Assembly: GCA_027052175.1 (NCBI GenBank) | Contig: JALUFE010000079.1 | Location: forward strand, 1 to 34,816 | Reading direction: 5' to 3' | Origin: Helicobacteraceae bacterium | Lineage (GTDB): Bacteria; Campylobacterota; Campylobacteria; Campylobacterales; Sulfurimonadaceae | DNA length: 34,816 bases | Shown: one piece after another, positions 24,332 to 30,490 of the stretch | Layout: every line of letters starts with the position of its first letter | Numbering within the stretch: the stretch's first letter is position 1 | Notes under the pieces: generated by a model | The model's database searches: none | Seen by the model: the letters and a program-made list of their open reading frames with translations, nothing else | What the model was told of the DNA's origin: nothing | Made by a program: the position numbers and the translations under genes

Positions 24332-24909
24332 TTTCTTACTCCTATCGTTTTGTCGTTTTCAAGATAACCGCTCTGCTCGAAGAAAATCTCGGCATGAAAA
24401 TCGCGCAGCATCGCCTCTATTTTCACATCGTCGATATAGTTGTAGATGTCACTCTCTTTGTTCCCGTAGAGAAAGTTGAAAACAACACCATTTCTGGAGG
24501 CGTCAAGACACTTTTTGACAAACAAAAAACTCTCAAACAAGGTCAAAGTGTTGAGTGTACCGCTGCAGATATAGTAATCAGCCTTCGGTAATGCATCAGT
24601 CAGAACATCGAGATAGCGGATATCCTGCTTGCTCTTTTTTTTGGCGATATGCACAAAACGTTCAAGCGACTCAATACCGATATAGTGCTTGGGCTTCTCT
24701 CCGCGCTTTTGTAAAAAAAGCCAAAAATCTCCAAAACCGCATCCTGCATCGGCGATGGTGATGTTACCAAGATCATTTGGAAGAGCCTGACGAATTACTT
24801 CAAAGCGGATCTGTTGATGCTCTTTCGAGTTCCAGCAGAGTGCTTTGGCACTGACGCCGTATTTTTGCAGCGCGGCGAGGTAAAAGTATTTGGGATCGAT
24901 CTTAGGCAT
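24310..24909 (-). CDS. SAM-dependent methyltransferase, class I
   Basis: A 199-residue protein with the Rossmann-type methyltransferase core. Motif I is IADAGCGFGDFWLFLQ near residue 50, then YIGIESLERFVHIAKKK with the acidic ribose-binding residue, and DYYICSGTLNTL as motif IV. The substrate is not evident. The ATG at 24909 has no ribosome site and lies 14 bases from a minus-strand TATAAT, so the mRNA leader would be only about seven bases. The gene overlaps asnB by 22 bases, and the pair probably forms one unit. Confidence 0.8.
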   Translation of the reverse strand: MPKIDPKYFYLAALQKYGVSAKALCWNSKEHQQIRFEVIRQALPNDLGNITIADAGCGFGDFWLFLQKRGEKPKHYIGIESLERFVHIAKKKSKQDIRYLDVLTDALPKADYYICSGTLNTLTLFESFLFVKKCLDASRNGVVFNFLYGNKESDIYNYIDDVKIEAMLRDFHAEIFFEQSGYLENDKTIGVRKCAPSLE

Positions 24910-24919
24910 GTTTTTTTGC

Positions 24920-24929
24920 TACAATTATA
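24920..24929. promoter_or_regulatory. Overlapping divergent -10 elements between methyltransferase and panE
   Basis: The sequence TACAATTATA contains TACAAT on the plus strand (24920-24925) and TATAAT on the minus strand (24929-24924), sharing two base pairs. Both point to adjacent start codons: panE at 24955 and the methyltransferase at 24909. Confidence 0.5.
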
Positions 24930-24954
24930 ACGGAGTTAAGCTAAAAGGATATAT

Positions 24955-25827
24955 ATGCGAGTCTGTATCGTAGGGATTGGAGGGGTAGGCGGTTATATCG
25001 CCGCAAATTTTGCAAAAAGCGGCATCGATGTGACGGGCATTGCACGAGGTGCGCATCTGCAGGCTATAAAGGAGAGAGGTATCGAGATTGTCGAAGATGA
25101 AACACGCTGGAGTGTGAATATGAACGCTTGTTCGTGGACTGAGCTCGATGGTGTTTTCGATGTCGTACTGTTTTGTACCAAGAGCTATGATCTTGTCGCA
25201 AGTGCTGAAGCGATGCGAAAGCATACAACGACAGAGAGTGTCGCTGTGAGCTTTGCCAACGGTGTAAATAACGGGGACATACTGCGTGCGCATCTCGATG
25301 CGCAGGTGATAGATGGTGCTGTCTATATCCTCTCCCATATTGAATCACCCGGAGTGATACGCAAAAAGGGCAACATCTTTGCAGCCGTCTTTGGAGGGAG
25401 AGGAAGTGAGAAACTCGCAGATTTATTTGAAAAATCAAATTTAAGATACAAAATATCTACGAACATACAAAAAGATCTGTGGAAGAAGTATATTTTTATC
25501 GCCGCTTTTGCCAACCTGACAAGCTATTATGACCAGAGTATCTATCATGTAGCAAAAGAGCATCCCCAAGAGACGCAAGCGGTGCTTGAAGAGATCGCCT
25601 CTCTTGCGGCTGCCAAAGGCATAGATATCCAAAAGGAAGTTGAAAAATCTCTTCAAACCGCTCTCTCACTTCCAGAAGATGCTTCCACCTCGATGCATCT
25701 GGACTTTCAGAACAAAAAGCAAACTGAACTCGAAGCGTTAAGCGGATATCTCGTCAAAGAGGCAAAAGAGTATGGTGTAGAATTACCTCACATAAACAGA
25801 ATGTACGAGGAGCTTGTAAAAAGATGA
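24955..25827 (+). CDS. panE: 2-dehydropantoate 2-reductase (ketopantoate reductase)
   Basis: A 290-residue enzyme that reduces ketopantoate to pantoate with NADPH in coenzyme A synthesis. The N-terminal Rossmann loop MRVCIVGIGGVGGYIAANFAKSG is followed by LFCTKSYD and SFANGVNN, the family's conserved strand-turn segments, and LWKKYIFIAAFANLTSYYDQS carries the catalytic lysine helix. The C-terminal STSMHLDFQNKKQTELEALSGYLVKEAKEYGVELPHI matches the substrate-binding helices. An AAAAGGAT ribosome site is present. It overlaps msrA as ATGA. Related ApbA/PanE reductases act on other 2-keto acids, so the substrate is probable. Confidence 0.87.
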   Translation: MRVCIVGIGGVGGYIAANFAKSGIDVTGIARGAHLQAIKERGIEIVEDETRWSVNMNACSWTELDGVFDVVLFCTKSYDLVASAEAMRKHTTTESVAVSFANGVNNGDILRAHLDAQVIDGAVYILSHIESPGVIRKKGNIFAAVFGGRGSEKLADLFEKSNLRYKISTNIQKDLWKKYIFIAAFANLTSYYDQSIYHVAKEHPQETQAVLEEIASLAAAKGIDIQKEVEKSLQTALSLPEDASTSMHLDFQNKKQTELEALSGYLVKEAKEYGVELPHINRMYEELVKR

Positions 25828-26348
25828 AAGAGGTGATTTTGGGCGGCGGATGCTTTTGGTGTATCGAGGCGGTGATGCGAAGAGTAAAGGGTGTCAAAGA
25901 GGCTATAAGCGGCTATGCGGGGGGAGAGAGGCCTGATCCTACTTACTCGCAGGTCTGTAGCGGTGCTACGGGGCATGCCGAGGTAGTCAAAGTGATTTAT
26001 GATGAAAATGAGATCACACTTGATGAGTTGCTCGATATCTTCTTCGCTATTCATGACCCTACAACGCTTAACCGTCAGGGCGCGGATGTCGGAACACAGT
26101 ATCGAAGTGTGGTCTACTATGAAAACGAAGAGGAGAAAAAGGCGATAGAAGCGGCGATTGTACGTGCGCAAAAGGGGTACAGCGATCCGATAGTCACCGA
26201 AGTTGCTCCTAAGCCGGAATTTTATGAAGCTGAAGCGTATCATCAGAATTACTATGACCAAAACCCGACGCAGGGTTACTGCCGGATTGTCATCAGACCG
26301 AAAGTGCAAAAATTTTTGACAAAATTCACCGATAAAATAAAAAAGTAA
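25824..26348 (+). CDS. msrA: Peptide methionine (S)-S-oxide reductase
   Basis: A 174-residue MsrA that repairs oxidised methionine. The catalytic motif GGGCFWCIEAVM places the nucleophilic cysteine at residue 10 with a second at 13. GYAGGERPDPTYSQVCSGATGHAEVVKVIYD, HDPTTLNRQGADVGTQYRS and YHQNYYDQNP follow in the normal order. No MsrB domain is fused. The start overlaps the panE stop by four bases. Together with ccoG and the flavoprotein reductase it adds to the redox-maintenance theme. Confidence 0.95.
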   Translation: MKEVILGGGCFWCIEAVMRRVKGVKEAISGYAGGERPDPTYSQVCSGATGHAEVVKVIYDENEITLDELLDIFFAIHDPTTLNRQGADVGTQYRSVVYYENEEEKKAIEAAIVRAQKGYSDPIVTEVAPKPEFYEAEAYHQNYYDQNPTQGYCRIVIRPKVQKFLTKFTDKIKK

Positions 26349-26422
26349 CGATAAGAGTAGTAAAATTGTCATAGGGGCAGCTGGATTGTTGCGGTGCCCG
26401 CAGTTCTATTCAAAGGATGCTT

Positions 26423-27391
26423 ATGCAAAACGATCATATCTACAATCTCGCCATCATCGGAGCTGGTCCGGCGGGAATCGCGACGGCGGTTGAAGCTTAC
26501 ATCGAGGGTATACGTGATATCATCATACTCGAAAAGGATGAGAATCATAACTCTACGATTCGAAAGTACTATAAAGACAACAAACGGGTTGACAAGGACT
26601 GGAAAGGGCAGAAGGTGGAGCTTGATGGCCGTATCTATTTTATGGATGGTACAAAAGAATCCACGCTCGATTTTTTTGATGAACTGCTCGAAAAGCACTC
26701 CGTAAAGCTACAGACACACACTGAAGTGACGGGTATAGAGAAAGAGGGAGAGAACTTTGTCATACACTCTTCCAAAGGCGACATAAAAGCTAAGTTCGTT
26801 GTTGTCACGATCGGCAGAATGGGGAAACCCAACAAACCGGATTACAAGATACCGCTTTCTATTCGTAAGCGTGTGGGATACACACTCGATGGATGCAGTG
26901 AAGGAGAGAAGATCCTTGTCGTGGGTGGAGGAGACAGCGCCGTTGAGTATGCGGTCGATCTGGCTGAGAAAAACGATGTCAGTATCTGCTACCGAAGGGA
27001 GACTTTTCGCCGTGCCAACCCGACGAACCAGAAAAACATCGCCAACGCTATAGCGCACAACGAAGTGCGTCCCATTCTCGGTGTCAATATCGAAGGGCTT
27101 GAGGATGATGGGGGAAAAGTTAAGGTACTGTACAAAGAAAAAGAGCCGGAAACGTACGACCGCGTTATCTATGCCATAGGCGGAACGACTCCAAGCGGAT
27201 TTTTGGCAAGTTCGGGCATCAAGGAGGAGGATGGCAAACCGGTGCATGACGAGCATTATCAGACAAATATTCCAGGCTTGTATGTTGCAGGGGATATCAC
27301 TCAAGAAAGTGGAGGCAGCATCGCTCTGGGACTGAATCAAGGCTACCATATCGCCAAGCATATCGTAGAGAACGGGTGTTGTAAAAAATAG
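26423..27391 (+). CDS. FAD/NAD(P)-dependent oxidoreductase, thioredoxin-reductase-like fold
   Basis: This 322-residue flavoprotein has an FAD loop LAIIGAGPAGIATAVEA at the N-terminus, an NAD(P) loop ILVVGGGDSAVEYAVDLAE near residue 165 and the C-terminal FAD motif GLYVAGDITQESGGSIALGLNQGY. The CxxC disulfide that thioredoxin reductases carry in the NADPH domain is absent, so it is more like ferredoxin/flavodoxin-NADP or bacillithiol-type (YpdA-like) reductases. The ATG at 26423 lies six bases after AAAGG; another ATG at 26417 is too close to that site. It ends CCKK, a Cys pair at the extreme C-terminus. The electron acceptor is unknown. It converges on the AMMECR1-like gene with seven bases between stops. 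Confidence 0.85.
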   Translation: MQNDHIYNLAIIGAGPAGIATAVEAYIEGIRDIIILEKDENHNSTIRKYYKDNKRVDKDWKGQKVELDGRIYFMDGTKESTLDFFDELLEKHSVKLQTHTEVTGIEKEGENFVIHSSKGDIKAKFVVVTIGRMGKPNKPDYKIPLSIRKRVGYTLDGCSEGEKILVVGGGDSAVEYAVDLAEKNDVSICYRRETFRRANPTNQKNIANAIAHNEVRPILGVNIEGLEDDGGKVKVLYKEKEPETYDRVIYAIGGTTPSGFLASSGIKEEDGKPVHDEHYQTNIPGLYVAGDITQESGGSIALGLNQGYHIAKHIVENGCCKK

Positions 27392-27398
27392 TATATCG

Positions 27399-27761
27399 TT
27401 ACGCTTCGAAAGTGTCGTTTACAATCGGTTTGTCTCGCTCGCTCATAGTGCCATCGGCGGTGAAGAGTGTGAGTTCTATCTCTGCATGGAGGTACTGGGT
27501 GGAGGTGAGGATATGCTTTTGATCGGTTTCGAAAGCCGCTTTTTTGGCTGCGAGGATGATGTTGTCTAAAAGCGGTGTGTTTGCTCCGCTTGTATAAGTG
27601 CTGAAGATTTTTTCATTGAGATAAATAGTGATTTTGCAGGCCATGGGAGTGGCAAGAATGGGATGTTCTTCAAGAAGAGAAGCTTTGTCGATGAGACGTT
27701 TAGCCTGATAGACTTCAAGCATTGAATCACGTGCGAGTTTGAGCAGCAGCGAGTTTCCCAC
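27399..27761 (-). CDS. AMMECR1-like short protein
   Basis: A 120-residue protein whose order of segments matches the AMMECR1 fold: LLKLARDSMLEVYQ at the N-terminus, a central strand ATPMACKITIYLNEKI, and the helix-strand TPLLDNIILAAKKAAFETDQ...LHAEIELTLFTADG. The family's conserved RGCIG motif in the centre is missing, and the protein is shorter than the usual 180 residues or more. The role of AMMECR1 is not well defined; members near radical-SAM proteins are known. It starts with GTG at 27761 behind two AAAGGATA-type sites. It lies downstream of kef, but a promoter (27798-27803) sits in the 3' end of kef, so it may be separately expressed. Confidence 0.55.
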   Translation of the reverse strand: MGNSLLLKLARDSMLEVYQAKRLIDKASLLEEHPILATPMACKITIYLNEKIFSTYTSGANTPLLDNIILAAKKAAFETDQKHILTSTQYLHAEIELTLFTADGTMSERDKPIVNDTFEA

Positions 27762-27797
27762 GGCTATCCTTTATCCTTTCAAATTGTTCGATTTTGC

Positions 27798-27803
27798 ATT
27801 ATA
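27798..27803 (-). promoter_or_regulatory. -10 box of the AMMECR1-like gene
   Basis: TATAAT on the minus strand, 36 bases before the GTG start at 27761 and 10 bases beyond the kef stop codon; no clear -35. Confidence 0.45.
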
Positions 27804-27812
27804 ACATAATCG

Positions 27813-28985
27813 TTATTGCGGAGTTTTCGCCGTAAGACCTTTTTGAGTTTTGTAGAGCATTATAAGTTTGATGGCGGTCATAACTATAAGCACCTGGAAC
27901 AGTGAAGCGAGGATGAAGGCGTAGTAGTGCAGTTTGTCGATGGAGTCGGCGTTATATGCCAATGTCGCCATAGCGATAAGGAGCGTGAGCGGCATGGAGT
28001 GGGAGAGACCAAGCAAAACGGAGTCGATCATACCGAGTTTTTTGATAAAGACCAAAGCAGCGACAACCCGCATCGCAATCATTACAAGTGCGATGATGGC
28101 AGCGGCATAGATCAGTCCCTCCATATGCAGTGCGCGCAGGTCGAAGCTGTAGCCGATATAGATAAAGAAGATCGGGATCAAAAATCCAAAGCCGTAGCTT
28201 GCGAGTTTTTTCTCCAGGTCATGTTTGTGTTCGAAAAATGTCGGGATGAAGATACCGGCAAGGAAGGCTCCAAAAGCCAGTTCAAGATGCAGATACATCA
28301 TAGCTGCCACGAGTAAAAAGAAGATGGCCATCGAAAGACGGATATCCTGCTCCTGATTGTCTTGATGGGGCATAAGAACAAGCGAGAGCTTGGGAAACCA
28401 CCAAAAGAGGATCGTCATACTTTTAAAAAGCAGAAACATAAAAATCAAAAAGAGTGCGAGAGAAAGCACCGTTTTGAAAAAACCGATGCCAAATCCCGAC
28501 TCCAAAGCTGCCGCGGTAAGCGTGAGAATCCCGATACTCACGACCTCACCGATACTCCCAGCAACCATCGAAAGATCCAGCCATGCCGTTTTGCCGTACT
28601 CCTTTGCAAGTGTCGCAACCAGTCCGACAGAGATCAGAGGAAGCAGTACCATAAAAACTTTGCCAAGTACAAAGTAAAGACTGAAACTGATGGAAAAAGC
28701 GTAAAGAATAAGCAGATAAAAGAAAACTCTTTTGAGAATGGTTTTTGGAGTTTTTAAAAATTTTTTGAGGTTGATCTCCGTTCCCGCGATAAACATCAGG
28801 TATAAAAAACCGAATTCACTTAGAACATGAAATATTTTTTCATCATGGATAAAACCAAAATACCCCAAGATAGAACCTAAAACGATCTCGATGGGAGTTG
28901 TGGGCAGTCGAAGAATCTTTGCGAAAAAAGGGCTCAACAAAACGACGAGCGCAACGGATACTATGAGAGTGATGTTCGCGCTCAT
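27813..28985 (-). CDS. Kef-type monovalent cation:proton antiporter
   Basis: This 390-residue membrane protein has about 11-12 hydrophobic helices and no soluble NAD-binding (RCK/TrkA-N) domain. Family features are the N-terminal LRLPTTPIEIVLGSILGYFGF, FLYLMFIAGTEINLKKF, the YGKTAWLDLSMVAGSIGEVVSIGIL segment and the late FGAFLAGIFIPTFFEHKHDLEKKL. It would exchange Na+ or K+ for protons across the inner membrane. The ATG at 28985 has GGAG three bases upstream; an in-frame GTG at 28994 is possible but its ribosome site is poor. It follows bioB by 13 bases and probably shares its transcript. Confidence 0.85.
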   Translation of the reverse strand: MSANITLIVSVALVVLLSPFFAKILRLPTTPIEIVLGSILGYFGFIHDEKIFHVLSEFGFLYLMFIAGTEINLKKFLKTPKTILKRVFFYLLILYAFSISFSLYFVLGKVFMVLLPLISVGLVATLAKEYGKTAWLDLSMVAGSIGEVVSIGILTLTAAALESGFGIGFFKTVLSLALFLIFMFLLFKSMTILFWWFPKLSLVLMPHQDNQEQDIRLSMAIFFLLVAAMMYLHLELAFGAFLAGIFIPTFFEHKHDLEKKLASYGFGFLIPIFFIYIGYSFDLRALHMEGLIYAAAIIALVMIAMRVVAALVFIKKLGMIDSVLLGLSHSMPLTLLIAMATLAYNADSIDKLHYYAFILASLFQVLIVMTAIKLIMLYKTQKGLTAKTPQ

Positions 28986-28998
28986 GCTCTCCACTCTT

Positions 28999-29850
28999 TT
29001 ACACCTTTGTCGCTATGGAAAGGCCCAAATCACGGATGGTCTGCAGATCTTTGTCCGGTGCTGCACCCGGTGTTGTGAGGTAATTGCCTATGACGATGGA
29101 ATTGGCACCATATTCGAAGATTCGCGGCCATACATCGCCGAACATCAATTCCCGTCCGCCTGCTACCATGATGCGTTGTGCGTCGGGAAGCATTTTGCGG
29201 GTGAGTTTGACGAGGTCGAACGCCTCCTCTTTTGTCAAAGGATTTGGCTGCAGATGCAAAGCAAGGTTATGATGATAGAAGTTGATCGGCACGCTTGTAG
29301 GGTGGAGCTCTTGGAGAGAACGCAGCATACTCAGACGATCCTCTTGCGTTTCGCCAAGTCCGAAGATACCACCCGATATCAGTACAAGCCCCACTTCATT
29401 GACATTTTCGCAGGTTTCAAACCGTTCGTCCCACGGATGGGTGGAGCAGATCTTTGGATAGTATTCGCGGGAAGTTTCGAGATTGTGGTTATAAGCCTTG
29501 ATGCCATTTTTTTTCAGCTCCAAAAGCTGCTCTTTGGTTGCCGTTCCGTTACAGGCGATCAGGCGAAGACCGGGCTCCTCTTTATTGATGGTGTGCGCGG
29601 TGCGACAGACGAAGTCAAGCACTTTGTCATCCAGCCCTTTGTTGGAAGTTACCAGACAAAATCCGAGTGCACCGTTTTTACGTGCGGCTCTGGCTTCGTA
29701 CAAAATCTCCTCTATGGGTTTTTGCTTGTAGCGTTCGATGTCCGCTTTGTAGCGCACGCTCTGAGAACAGAATTTACAGTCCTCGTTACATGTTCCGCTG
29801 TTGATATTGCTGATGGCGCATAGAAAAACCGTTTTATCTTTCAAATTCAT
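28999..29850 (-). CDS. bioB: Biotin synthase
   Basis: This 283-residue radical-SAM enzyme inserts sulfur into dethiobiotin. The SAM-cluster motif is C21-x3-C25-x2-C28 (CNEDCKFCSQS), followed by ARKNGALGFCLVTS, AYNHNLETSREYYPKIC, GGIFGLGETQEDR and the C-terminal RIMVAGGREL that holds the 2Fe-2S ligand arginine region. It is shorter than E. coli BioB (346), lacking most of the N-terminal extension and part of the C-terminus, a form common in Campylobacterota. Its ATG lies inside the 3' end of the phosphoesterase gene (17-base overlap). No other biotin gene is nearby. Confidence 0.92.
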   Translation of the reverse strand: MNLKDKTVFLCAISNINSGTCNEDCKFCSQSVRYKADIERYKQKPIEEILYEARAARKNGALGFCLVTSNKGLDDKVLDFVCRTAHTINKEEPGLRLIACNGTATKEQLLELKKNGIKAYNHNLETSREYYPKICSTHPWDERFETCENVNEVGLVLISGGIFGLGETQEDRLSMLRSLQELHPTSVPINFYHHNLALHLQPNPLTKEEAFDLVKLTRKMLPDAQRIMVAGGRELMFGDVWPRIFEYGANSIVIGNYLTTPGAAPDKDLQTIRDLGLSIATKV

Positions 29851-30349
29851 ACTCTTTTGTCAAAATTTTGCCGCTTCGGATATCTTTTGCGAAGTATTGT
29901 ACCAAAAAACGCTTTTCGTCTATCTCCAGCAGTACCGATTCACTGTGCGGTTTTTCTCTGGCACACACCTCTCCGGGATTGAGAAAGAGTGTGTTTTTGT
30001 GCATCTTCGCTTCGAAGATATGGGTATGTCCGAAGATGACGACGTCACTGTCGGGCGTGAGGTAGTAGGGCATGTGCATCAGCTTGAACTTCACGTTCTC
30101 TATCTTGAAGTAGTAGGGTTCTTTGTGGAGGTTGAAGTCGTTGTGGTACTGCACCATATGCGCGTCGTTGTTGCCATAGACGGCGACATAGGGCAGACCG
30201 GTGTTTTTGATGTACTCTATTGTATCATACTCGCAGATGTCGCCGGCATGAATGATATACTGCGCACCCTTTATGATGAGGTTATCGATCGCCTCTTTGG
30301 CAAGGAGAAACTTTCTGTGTGTGTCGGAGATAACGGCTATTTTCATCAT
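29834..30349 (-). CDS. YfcE/MJ0936-family metallophosphoesterase
   Basis: A 171-residue calcineurin-like phosphodiesterase with the metal motifs in order: AVISDTHRK near residue 9, IIHAGDICEYDTI, VYGNNDAHMV and VIFGHTHIFEA. The normal SDTHG glycine is replaced by arginine, but the metal ligands are kept. Family members hydrolyse phosphodiesters in vitro; natural substrates are mostly unknown. The ATG at 30349 is preceded by AAGG and starts directly with the first beta strand. The frame is open further upstream, but that extension crosses a toxin-gene remnant and is not part of the gene. It overlaps bioB by 17 bases. Confidence 0.85.
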   Translation of the reverse strand: MMKIAVISDTHRKFLLAKEAIDNLIIKGAQYIIHAGDICEYDTIEYIKNTGLPYVAVYGNNDAHMVQYHNDFNLHKEPYYFKIENVKFKLMHMPYYLTPDSDVVIFGHTHIFEAKMHKNTLFLNPGEVCAREKPHSESVLLEIDEKRFLVQYFAKDIRSGKILTKEYEFER

Positions 30350-30359
30350 AGATACCTTT

Positions 30360-30490
30360 TTATTGCCAAAGCACCATGAAGATGCCAAGGATAACAACTG
30401 TTTGTTCGTTTTCTTGATACTAATACGCTATGCGGTAGTGACCATAAAGTAAAATGTGTACATTCTCTTCCATTTTGTCATATCGATGCT
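30360..30490 (-). pseudogene. Remnant of a RelE/ParE-family toxin gene
   Basis: On the minus strand the frame from the topA end reads EHRYDKMEENVHILLYGHYRIAY, then an in-frame TAG, then YQENEQTVVILGIFMVLWQ and TAA. The pattern H.LLYG.YRI.Y.....E...VVILG.F is the C-terminal strand region of RelE/ParE toxins of the plasmid-stabilisation type. The 5' half is missing, and the upstream side runs into the 3' end of topA, so the gene is both truncated and interrupted. It is unrelated in detail to the intact toxin at 7361. Confidence 0.65.

Noticed and set aside
29834-30397. Longer phosphoesterase start at 30397
   Set aside because: The extra 16 residues are translated from the toxin remnant; the ATG at 30349 has a ribosome site and begins the first strand of the fold.
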